40,987 bases of DNA from Brevundimonas sp. (GCF_018608325.1 NZ_JABAZW010000142.1:325-41311); one strand, 5' to 3'. Numbered from the stretch's first letter, positions 26,508 to 33,778 are shown. Notes: generated by a model not told the origin, from the letters alone. Numbers and translations are program-made.

Positions 26508-28126
26508 GACCGCGACCGAAACACGGACTTACGGCCACGGTCGAACACGCGGGCATGCACCTTGGTCTGGACGGCGGCCGTGTTCCGTCCCGCACCGAAC
26601 AGCAGGTTGCCGCCCTCGCCCATGCCCAGCACCATGTAGCCGAGGGCCTCGCAGGGGTGGCTGTAGGCGTTCTTGACGATATCGCCGGAGACGAACTGAC
26701 CTGCAGAGGTGTTGGTGACCTTGAACTGATAGCCGCCACCGAGGCCCTGTTCCAGCATCCGGCAGTTGGGGTCGATCAGGAATGCCTGATACCCATCAAC
26801 CTGACGGGTCAGGATGTTGTCGATCACCTCTTTCCGACCACCCTTGCCGGCAAATCGGTTGGCGCCGGGCGCGCGGCGCACAGGCATTCCGTGCTGTCGG
26901 AAGATGTCGAAGGCCGTCTTCTCCTCGGCCTGTCCTCGAATGTCGCCGCCAGGGTCACCAAAGAACTTAACGCGGGCCGGGTCGACATCAGGAAAACGAC
27001 GCAGCAACTCGGCCTTGACGAAGGGGGCGAAAGTCACGGCTCCCACGTCCTCGGCGTACAGTTCCGCCAGCGCGAAGATGCGGCCCCGCACCGTCTGGCC
27101 GAAGACGGCGGCAGGCGTCAGGCCGAAGTCAAGACCGACGTACAGGTCCAGGTCCGGCTGATATTTCAGAGACGAGGACGCGACGTGGCTGTTACGCTCC
27201 GTCGATGCGCGGAACAGTGGGTGCACGGCCTTGCCGCGCATGATCGAGGCGGCGATGTTGCGGCAGTTCGCGTCGATCCACTGGCGCGTCACGCCGTGAA
27301 TCTTCTTCGGATAATAGTCAGGCCTCAGCCAGCGCAGGTTCTCGGCGTTCGGATTGACACAATACTCAACCTCGTCGCCCGGATTTAATGGTTCAAGGCC
27401 GTGCGCCCGCAGATCGTCATCCAGCACCAGCAGCGCGGGGGGCTGAACGAACAGGTTCCAGCCGGGCGGCCTCTTGTGCTTCTGTACATCGTCAGGCGTG
27501 AAGTGGTCGGGGACGGGGGCCTTGCCGAACATGATCGGCGCCCAATGCAGGCTCTCCGGCGCGTTCATGTCCGCGATGCCGCCAGACCAGTTGCAGCCGC
27601 CGTTCTTGACCGACGGATAACGTCCGCAGCGCGAAAGCCCCTCTGAAACCAGCAGTAGGCTGATGTACTGAAGCTCGTTGAAATAGATGCCAGTAAGCTG
27701 CAGCGAGCGCAGCTTCTTCACATCGTCTTCCTTGTCCAGCGCCAGGAAGATGAACTCGGCTTCGATGTCGCCATAGCTCATGTGGTAGGTGAACGGCGGC
27801 GACCAGCTCATTTCTCCGAACCCGCCGTCCGCCTCCTTCCCCTCGGGGAACAGGTTGCAGAATGACGGAATCGTGGTCGTCTTCAGCTCAGGGAAGGTCG
27901 AGCGGACAATGGCCCACCGGCTTCGACGGCGACGATCACGCTGTGGCGGCTGGGCGCTACAGTGCATGAACAGCCGCATGATCGCGGCGTCCGTCTTGCC
28001 CGAGCCAATCGGCCCCTGGATGATGTCGAAATCACCCGATGAGTGCATGAACGCCGTGAGAATTTTCCCATCGGGTTCAAAGACTATCGGCTCTTTCGGA
28101 GGTGCTGGCGGGGCTTTACGGGCCAT
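26504..28126 (-). CDS. terminase large subunit
   Basis: Walker A-like IQGPIGSGKTDAAIMRLF; nuclease-domain motifs YVGLDFGLTPAAVFG and FFGDPGGDIRG. Confidence 0.92.
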   Translation of the reverse strand: MARKAPPAPPKEPIVFEPDGKILTAFMHSSGDFDIIQGPIGSGKTDAAIMRLFMHCSAQPPQRDRRRRSRWAIVRSTFPELKTTTIPSFCNLFPEGKEADGGFGEMSWSPPFTYHMSYGDIEAEFIFLALDKEDDVKKLRSLQLTGIYFNELQYISLLLVSEGLSRCGRYPSVKNGGCNWSGGIADMNAPESLHWAPIMFGKAPVPDHFTPDDVQKHKRPPGWNLFVQPPALLVLDDDLRAHGLEPLNPGDEVEYCVNPNAENLRWLRPDYYPKKIHGVTRQWIDANCRNIAASIMRGKAVHPLFRASTERNSHVASSSLKYQPDLDLYVGLDFGLTPAAVFGQTVRGRIFALAELYAEDVGAVTFAPFVKAELLRRFPDVDPARVKFFGDPGGDIRGQAEEKTAFDIFRQHGMPVRRAPGANRFAGKGGRKEVIDNILTRQVDGYQAFLIDPNCRMLEQGLGGGYQFKVTNTSAGQFVSGDIVKNAYSHPCEALGYMVLGMGEGGNLLFGAGRNTAAVQTKVHARVFDRGRKSVFRSRS

Positions 28127-28156
28127 GCGCCAAAGAGAGGCGAGGCCCGGTTACGC

Positions 28157-28168
28157 CTCAACGCACGG
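28157..28168 (-). promoter_or_regulatory. late-module element copy E (upstream of TerL)
   Basis: CCGTGCGTTGAG; 31 nt before ATG 28126. Confidence 0.75.
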
Positions 28169-28203
28169 GGGGCTCAGATGATGTGAGGGTGTGGGGGTGG
28201 CTA

Positions 28204-29652
28204 TCACGCAGCCATAGACAGGAAGGCCTGAGCGACCGGCAAGGCGAGGCCGTTGGCGATGACGTCGTGCCCGTCCTGCGAAGGGTGAACATCAGAAGCC
28301 GTGCCGTAAGAGGCTGAGAAATCCGACCCGGCGGCATAAATCCCGAGCGCGTGGAAGTCGACGAACCGGACCCGAGCCTGATCGGCCGACGCCACAGCAG
28401 CAACACCGGCAGCGATGGCAGACGTGTAGGTTCCGGTGGCATCGACAAACGGGCCGACGACGACAATGCGAAGATAGGGCAGCGCCTCGAGAAGCTCGGC
28501 GAGCCTCGCCGTCACCTCAGCGGTCAGGCTTGCAAGGTTGACTTCGTTGCTAGCATCGTTCGTACCGAGCGCGATCACCAGCATGTCGGGCGCTTCGGCG
28601 ATTATGGCCGCAACATCCAGTGAGAACGGCGTCGTGGCCAACCAGCCCCGACCTGAAGTGCCAAACGGTACTGACCGATCCCAGGCCCCCAACTTCCATG
28701 CGACCTGTTGCGCCCAGATGCCGCCGGCGTAATCGGCCAGCTGGTACTCGGTGATGCTGTCGCCAGCGAACAGCAGCTTCGCGCCAGTCAGTTCAGCGGG
28801 AGTGACCGAGGCGTCCGCGTCCACGTTTATCTCACCCAGCATCGTGCCGTAGTCGGCGATGATGTCGATGCGCCGGGTCTTCTTGGTGGTGTTGACGCGG
28901 TTCCAATAGACCAGCAGCACAGCCCCTGTTCCCGACCCACCTGTCACCGCGACCGTGTTGTTAGGCACCACGCTGTAGGCGCCGGAATCGGTGACGGCGA
29001 GGCTGATTATCGCTCCCGAGCCGTTGACCGCTCCGACCCGCACCTGAGCAGGCGAGGTGAACGTCCCGCCCGTCAAAGTCAGCACGTCGCCGACGACGTA
29101 GCCCGATCCGGACGGAGTGCCGATGTTGGCGCGACCACAGCGAAACGAGACGAGGTTCGCGCCGAAATCGCATAGAAACCGATGGCGAGCCGTCGCGCTA
29201 CTGGCCTTATTGGTCAGGCCCGGCAGGAACTGATCCCATGGCGTTTTAGTCACCAGCTCTCCATCGACCAGGATCGAGAAACCGCGCGTGGAGCCCGACA
29301 CTCGGGCACCGCGAATATCGAACCGGCGGCCCGTCAGCTTGAAGCTGATATGGGCGCCTGCACGCTCTGGAGCGTTGAACGCAGTGTCGCCGCTGTACTG
29401 AGTCCAGGTGCCAGACCGAGAGATCAGCAGGCTATCCTTGCTGATGGTGTTCGGCGTCGGGATGGTGCTGGCCCCGCCCACCGCGCTCATGTTCATGGTT
29501 GGCGGAGACGCCATGACGGGCGGCAGTGCCTGCAAGCCGGAGAAGCGCTTGGCCCAGCGATGGAAGGGAAGATCCTTCAGGCCGTCAGCCAAGGCCAAGG
29601 CCTTATCGCCGGGGGCTTTGACGTTGACGACATCGGCGCCGGTGAAAGCCAT
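28204..29652 (-). CDS. SGNH/GDSL-family hydrolase (virion-associated or tail-associated)
   Basis: LLFAGDSITEYQ, VIALGTNDAS and DVHPSQDGHD blocks; N-term phage structural-like region. Confidence 0.85.
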   Translation of the reverse strand: MAFTGADVVNVKAPGDKALALADGLKDLPFHRWAKRFSGLQALPPVMASPPTMNMSAVGGASTIPTPNTISKDSLLISRSGTWTQYSGDTAFNAPERAGAHISFKLTGRRFDIRGARVSGSTRGFSILVDGELVTKTPWDQFLPGLTNKASSATARHRFLCDFGANLVSFRCGRANIGTPSGSGYVVGDVLTLTGGTFTSPAQVRVGAVNGSGAIISLAVTDSGAYSVVPNNTVAVTGGSGTGAVLLVYWNRVNTTKKTRRIDIIADYGTMLGEINVDADASVTPAELTGAKLLFAGDSITEYQLADYAGGIWAQQVAWKLGAWDRSVPFGTSGRGWLATTPFSLDVAAIIAEAPDMLVIALGTNDASNEVNLASLTAEVTARLAELLEALPYLRIVVVGPFVDATGTYTSAIAAGVAAVASADQARVRFVDFHALGIYAAGSDFSASYGTASDVHPSQDGHDVIANGLALPVAQAFLSMAA

Positions 29653-29654
29653 GA

Positions 29655-29945
29655 TCAGTTCTCCAGTACGAGCAGGTCGTCGTTCAGCCCGATGGGCTGG
29701 CCGTCGAGCATGAGGATGCCGTCGATGATCTCCACCACACCCGTCGCAGGGGCGAGCCTGAAATCCGGTCGCTCATTCGCCCCTACAGCCACCACGCGGA
29801 AATCAGGCAGGCGTACGCCGATGACTTCGGCATAGGTGAAATCCGGGCGCGGGGATGCGTCCGGATCCACCAGCAGCACGCGGTAGTCCGGGCGCGGAGA
29901 TGCGTTCTCAGCAACAAACGTGATGTTGAAATCAGGGAGCGCCAT
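29655..29945 (-). CDS. small PDF-repeat protein
   Basis: MALPDFNITFVAENASPRPDYRVLLVDPDASPRPDFTYAEVIGVRLPDFRVVAVGANERPDFRLAP..., five tandem PD[FY] units. Confidence 0.65.
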   Translation of the reverse strand: MALPDFNITFVAENASPRPDYRVLLVDPDASPRPDFTYAEVIGVRLPDFRVVAVGANERPDFRLAPATGVVEIIDGILMLDGQPIGLNDDLLVLEN

Positions 29946-29977
29946 TTGAGGCGAGTAGGCGGATAGCGGCTGATGAC

Positions 29978-29989
29978 CTCAACGCACGG
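29978..29989 (-). promoter_or_regulatory. late-module element copy F (upstream of PDF-repeat gene)
   Basis: CCGTGCGTTGAG; 33 nt before ATG 29945; 1 nt from upstream stop TAA 29991-29993. Confidence 0.75.
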
Positions 29990-29990
29990 G

Positions 29991-30422
29991 TTAGTGGCGG
30001 ACGGAGACAACGTCTCCGCCAGACTTGCAGTCCAGCGTCATGGCGGCGCGAACCGCCTCCTCAGCGGTCGCTCCTACGGCCATGGCTCCAGCCGCGAACT
30101 CACCCCCGGAGCCCATCGCATAGTACGGAACATCCAAACGTATCAGACCAGCATCATTGATGAGAAAACAGGCGTCAGGCGTGGCGATGAAGCCCCAGTA
30201 GGACAGATCGGGATTGTTGGCGCTAGGCGTTGGAGGCGGAGCGCCAATGCAACCAGCCGAAACCCAGGAGCGAAAGTCCCGGCACATGGCTGCCGTTCCA
30301 GAGGCGGCGGCAAGCACCCGGCCCCGCTTGACGACCTTCACCTGACGGCCTTCGATCTGATCATGCAGGGTCATACGCGTGTCAGCCGCCAGCACGCCAT
30401 CCCGATAAGCAATCGTCGTCAC
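29991..30422 (-). CDS. HslV/proteasome-beta-like Ntn hydrolase
   Basis: GTG start giving (M)TTIAYRDGVLAADTRMTLHDQIEGRQVKVVKRGRVLAAASGTAAMCRDFRSWV...YYAMGSGGEFAAGAMAVGATAEEAVRAAMTLDCKSGGDV; overlaps stop of upstream gene at 30419. Confidence 0.8.
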   Translation of the reverse strand: MTTIAYRDGVLAADTRMTLHDQIEGRQVKVVKRGRVLAAASGTAAMCRDFRSWVSAGCIGAPPPTPSANNPDLSYWGFIATPDACFLINDAGLIRLDVPYYAMGSGGEFAAGAMAVGATAEEAVRAAMTLDCKSGGDVVSVRH

Positions 30423-31609
30423 ACCAGCATCTCCGGCGTCACCGTAACGCTGCCGACCTGCCCCCATCGCGCATGATAGGTGTAGGCGGTCGCCTGCCGC
30501 TCGCTCATCCACCCGCCGCGCGCCGCGTAGGCATCTCTGGCCGCCAGGGTCGAATGCTGGACCACCTTCATGCCGGAATGCTCCTTCACCTCTTCATGGT
30601 GCCGGTGGCCGCAATGGGCGTACCTCTTGGTCGTCGCGCCCCACTCGCGCGGGTATTGCGCCGCGAACAACAGGGGCAGGGCTTCGTTCTTTTTCAGATG
30701 TCCGTGGTGGAAGGCCAACATGACCTCACCATGCAGGTGGACATAGTAGGGCAACTCCGAGTCGATCACCTTCACGCGGGGCTCGCTCTCGTACAGGGCG
30801 GCGAACATGAGGCGCAGCCAAACCGATGAGGCCAGATCGTGATTGCCCTCCGCCATGACGACGAACACCGTCTGGTGCTTGGCCAACGCCATGTCGATCA
30901 CCCGGCGCAGGATGCGGATCGCCGCGCCGACCATCTTGGAGAACCGACCGTCCTGATCCAACACGTGGCCCGAGGTCGGCGTTACCGGTAGAAGGCCATC
31001 ACTATGCAGCCAGTCGCCCAACTGGTTGACGACGCAGGTCGTCGCGGCGGGAGAGGACAGGACCATCTGCTCAAAGCAGCCGGTCAGGGTCTGCTCTGCG
31101 ATGTTGAGATCCCAATCTGCGCCGCCCTCCTTGCGCCAGGCCAGCATCCCAACATGACTGTCGGTCAGGGTGTAGAGATTGCACAGGTGGTCCGCTGTGG
31201 CGCCGGGGGCGGGCAGGGGTGGCGCGCGCGGAACATCGTCCGTCATCGCCGCGATGGCCTCACGGATCAGCTCAAGGCGCCGGTCGTCGTCCAGTTTGGT
31301 CTTGACCCATTGCAGCTTCACCTCGCCATCCGCGCCGTACAGGGTCGAATGCCCCTTGGCGACCATGGGCGAGGGGATGGCGTGGTTCAGGTCGTAGTCG
31401 GGCGCATAACCCTGCACCGTGGCCAGCGCCTTTACGCGCGCGACCGTCTGCTGAAACCCGCCACGGCGTTGTCCAAGCTTCCGTGCGGCCGCTGAGACGT
31501 TTCCGTCCGTGTCGATCAGCGCCTGAATGACGGCTCGCTGGCTGTCGCTCTCGCAATAGTGCAGCAGTTCGGCGCGGGGCGTCGCGTCCGGCTTGAACGA
31601 CAAGCTCAT
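30419..31609 (-). CDS. calcineurin-like metallophosphoesterase with N-terminal HTH-like region
   Basis: TLTDSHVGM...NQLGDWLHSDG...VMAEGNHDLA...AFHHGHLKKN...AHCGHRHHEE phosphoesterase motifs; N-term TDGNVSAAARKLGQRRGGFQQTVARVK HTH-like. Confidence 0.82.
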   Translation of the reverse strand: MSLSFKPDATPRAELLHYCESDSQRAVIQALIDTDGNVSAAARKLGQRRGGFQQTVARVKALATVQGYAPDYDLNHAIPSPMVAKGHSTLYGADGEVKLQWVKTKLDDDRRLELIREAIAAMTDDVPRAPPLPAPGATADHLCNLYTLTDSHVGMLAWRKEGGADWDLNIAEQTLTGCFEQMVLSSPAATTCVVNQLGDWLHSDGLLPVTPTSGHVLDQDGRFSKMVGAAIRILRRVIDMALAKHQTVFVVMAEGNHDLASSVWLRLMFAALYESEPRVKVIDSELPYYVHLHGEVMLAFHHGHLKKNEALPLLFAAQYPREWGATTKRYAHCGHRHHEEVKEHSGMKVVQHSTLAARDAYAARGGWMSERQATAYTYHARWGQVGSVTVTPEMLV

Positions 31610-31824
31610 GTAGGCCACCCGCAAAGGGCTACGCCCGTCGCATTGTGGGATTTCACCTCCCGTATCGTCTGGTCAGTGTCGCGCGATGACCATGAGATTG
31701 GCTTGGCGATCCGGCAGTAGGTGTCTGCGCCGCGCTCAGGCTCAGTCGCGACGGAACCCGTCCGACTGGCGCAGGCGCTCAGGATCAGAATCACGGACGG
31801 CAGCGTCAACGCGTGCAACATCCG
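31606..31824 (-). CDS. o-spanin (Rz1-like lipoprotein), overlapping i-spanin gene
   Basis: MLHALTLPSVILILSAC lipobox; C-term YCRIAKPISWSSRDTDQTIREVKSHNATGVALC, typical Rz1/o-spanin pattern. Confidence 0.75.
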   Translation of the reverse strand, partial: RMLHALTLPSVILILSACASRTGSVATEPERGADTYCRIAKPISWSSRDTDQTIREVKSHNATGVALCGWPT

Positions 31825-32083
31825 CCCGTCGAACCGCATGGTCCGCATCGGCTCGTTCCTTTTCGATGATGGTGGTCGAGCCGTCTGAGCGGCCCTTTCT
31901 GTAGATGAACAGCAAGGCGATTGCCGCGATGCCGGAAAGCAGGCCCTTGGTTCCGAAGGTGCGGAACAGCACGACCAACAGGGTGATGACCGCGATGGCG
32001 CCGATGATGAACTTGGCGTGGTCGAGGAGCGCGGTCACGAGAGCGGATCCGCCGAAACGCCTTGGCCACAGGTTACAGGCCAT
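31742..32083 (-). CDS. i-spanin/Rz-like or holin-like membrane protein
   Basis: MACNLWPRRFGGSALVTALLDHAKFIIGAIAVITLLVVLFRTFGTKGLLSGIAAIALLFIYRKGRSDG... then charged coiled-coil; overlaps o-spanin; SD GGAGG. Confidence 0.65.
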   Translation of the reverse strand: MACNLWPRRFGGSALVTALLDHAKFIIGAIAVITLLVVLFRTFGTKGLLSGIAAIALLFIYRKGRSDGSTTIIEKERADADHAVRRADVARVDAAVRDSDPERLRQSDGFRRD

Positions 32084-32247
32084 GGGCCTCCAGGATAGTA
32101 AGGCCTCTGGAAATCGTAGCGCGGCATGGGAGGTGGCTGGGTCAGATAGTTGGGTCCAGCCTGAAGCGCCACGTTTTCGCGACGGACAGAAAAGACGCGT
32201 TCTAGCTCTTCGCGAAAAATGCGGCGGACGTCTTCTTCGGTCATCAA
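32035..32247 (-). CDS. small hypothetical protein in lysis cassette
   Basis: 70 aa MMTEEDVRRIFREELERVFSVRRENVALQAGPNYLTQPPPMPRYDFQRPYYPGG. Confidence 0.5.
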   Translation of the reverse strand: MMTEEDVRRIFREELERVFSVRRENVALQAGPNYLTQPPPMPRYDFQRPYYPGGPWPVTCGQGVSADPLS

Positions 32248-33146
32248 ACCCCACCTCCCACCTTCAGCTGCCGCCGTCCGGTCAGAACCAGGCCAGCAGC
32301 CAGCAGCACGACGACAAAGGCGGCGAGCGCCCAGGGGTTGGTGACACCTTCCAGCACAGGCTTGAGGACAGCAGCCGCGCCGCCGATTCCACCCAGTCCA
32401 GCCAGCACGCCGCCGATGGCCGTCTTGTCCGTCTTCAGGTCCGCACCGTCAGGCTTGGCGGCCTCAACGATGGCGGACGGAACGGGCAGCTTGGTCACCT
32501 CAGCAGCGGCGCGACCGTTTCCAGAAAGCACAACCTTCGCCGCCTCCTTCCGCGCCGCGATCAGCGAGTCGAGGAAGTTGCGGTAATAGCCAGCGATCAG
32601 CGAGGCCTTGTCCGTGCCGTTGACGATACGGCGGGCGCCCTCGGGGTCTTCGGTCGTGGCATTGAAATAGCGGTCCAGATCGTGGCCCGGAGCGAACAGG
32701 CCCTGACGCATCCCAACAACGATAGACCGGGCGCTGATCTCAGGGTCCAGCAACAGTCCGGGGTTGGCGATCAGGTCCAGTCCAAGGGCCGTGCTCATTC
32801 GGTGATAGTTTTGTTTATGGGTGACCTGCACGTCGCCGCGCCCGAACCATCCGTCGCGCCAGTAGGGCTTCGAAACCTTCAGCGCGCCAGAGGCATAGGC
32901 CGCGTCGAGACGGCGGATGGCCTGCGCGCCGCTCGTGGCGAATGTCTCGCGCACCGGCTGCATCCTGCCGCCCGTTTCGCGGAAGTCCGTCGCCAGCAGG
33001 TAGGCCAACTGTCGGTCGTCATCGACGCCGTGTTCGTCCCAGGCTGCAATCAGGCGTTCGACGCCTTGAACCTGATCCTTCGTCAGCCTGCCGCCGAACG
33101 GCGCGTTACGGAGGAAGGCGAATAGGGTTGCGTGGTCGCGGGTCAC
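32244..33146 (-). CDS. endolysin, GH19/lysozyme-like, with C-terminal transmembrane region
   Basis: LTKDQVQGVERLIAAWDE...QLAYLLATDFRETGGRMQPVRET...YWRDGWFGRGDVQVTHKQNYHRMSTALGLDL; C-term hydrophobic GGVLAGLGGIGGAAAVL...WALAAFVVVLLAAGLVL. Confidence 0.82.
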   Translation of the reverse strand: MTRDHATLFAFLRNAPFGGRLTKDQVQGVERLIAAWDEHGVDDDRQLAYLLATDFRETGGRMQPVRETFATSGAQAIRRLDAAYASGALKVSKPYWRDGWFGRGDVQVTHKQNYHRMSTALGLDLIANPGLLLDPEISARSIVVGMRQGLFAPGHDLDRYFNATTEDPEGARRIVNGTDKASLIAGYYRNFLDSLIAARKEAAKVVLSGNGRAAAEVTKLPVPSAIVEAAKPDGADLKTDKTAIGGVLAGLGGIGGAAAVLKPVLEGVTNPWALAAFVVVLLAAGLVLTGRRQLKVGGGV

Positions 33147-33382
33147 TCCGGCGCCCTCCGGCGTTGGCTAGGGCGTAGCGCGCTCGCCAACTCTTGAATG
33201 GATGCAGTCAGGAACTTCACCTGCTCCTGCAGGCGGATCACCTCGTCGCGCGTGGCGTCGTGGCCCGCCTCCTTGGCCTTCAGCGCATTCACACGGCCCT
33301 CCAGCCTGACAAGCCATGTCACAGCGGCGATCCCTGCCAGGGCGAGCGTGATGAAGTGCTGGGGTTCGAGGTTCACGAACAC
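33143..33382 (-). CDS. small membrane protein (holin- or i-spanin-like)
   Basis: GTG start; (M)FVNLEPQHFITLALAGIAAVTWLVRLEGRVNALKAKEAGHDATRDEVIRLQEQVKFL: one TM plus coiled coil. Confidence 0.6.
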   Translation of the reverse strand: MFVNLEPQHFITLALAGIAAVTWLVRLEGRVNALKAKEAGHDATRDEVIRLQEQVKFLTASIQELASALRPSQRRRAPE

Positions 33383-33450
33383 ACCCAGCGCGTATCGATC
33401 TCTCGACCTACAATTGTCTCAGTCGCCAGGGTCTGGTTCGCGCGTGTCAT
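33373..33450 (-). CDS. 25-aa small ORF overlapping downstream gene start
   Basis: MTRANQTLATETIVGREIDTRWVCS*, starting 31 nt downstream of a CCGTGCGTTGAG element and overlapping the 33382 GTG start. Confidence 0.45.
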   Translation of the reverse strand: MTRANQTLATETIVGREIDTRWVCS

Positions 33451-33480
33451 CCGCGCATAGCGCCCGCCAGCACCGTCACG

Positions 33481-33492
33481 CTCAACGCACGG
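33481..33492 (-). promoter_or_regulatory. late-module element copy G (upstream of lysis cassette)
   Basis: CCGTGCGTTGAG; 31 nt before ATG 33450; 2 nt from upstream stop TGA 33495-33497. Confidence 0.75.
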
Positions 33493-33494
33493 GA

Positions 33495-33644
33495 TCATTC
33501 CTCCGGTTCCTCGGCAGGAGGCTCCGGCTGGGGGGCGGGCTGAAGCATCGCTTCAACCTGCTTGACCATGCGGGCCATGCGCTGCATGTCGTCGGAGCGA
33601 ACGGGCAGGGGTGCTGGGATGCTACGGCGGACGGTCGGGGGCAT
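33495..33644 (-). CDS. small hypothetical protein
   Basis: MPPTVRRSIPAPLPVRSDDMQRMARMVKQVEAMLQPAPQPEPPAEEPEE; TAATG overlap with upstream ORF. Confidence 0.55.
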   Translation of the reverse strand: MPPTVRRSIPAPLPVRSDDMQRMARMVKQVEAMLQPAPQPEPPAEEPEE

Positions 33645-33778
33645 TAGGTTTCCGGCGCCTTTCGGGCCGAGCCGATGGCGGCGAAGACCGCAAGGAACAC
33701 CATCACCGCCACGCCAAAGCTTCCGGTCACATCGCCCGCAAGAAGGCCCGCGATTGAGGCAGCAAATGACCTTCGCAT
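33644..33778 (-). CDS. small hydrophobic protein
   Basis: MRRSFAASIAGLLAGDVTGSFGVAVMVFLAVFAAIGSARKAPET; overlaps stop/start with both neighbours. Confidence 0.55.
   Translation of the reverse strand: MRRSFAASIAGLLAGDVTGSFGVAVMVFLAVFAAIGSARKAPET

Noticed and set aside
32463-32476. CCTCAACGATGG, partial resemblance to the late element
   Set aside because: Only the first 8-9 bases match; lies in endolysin coding sequence.
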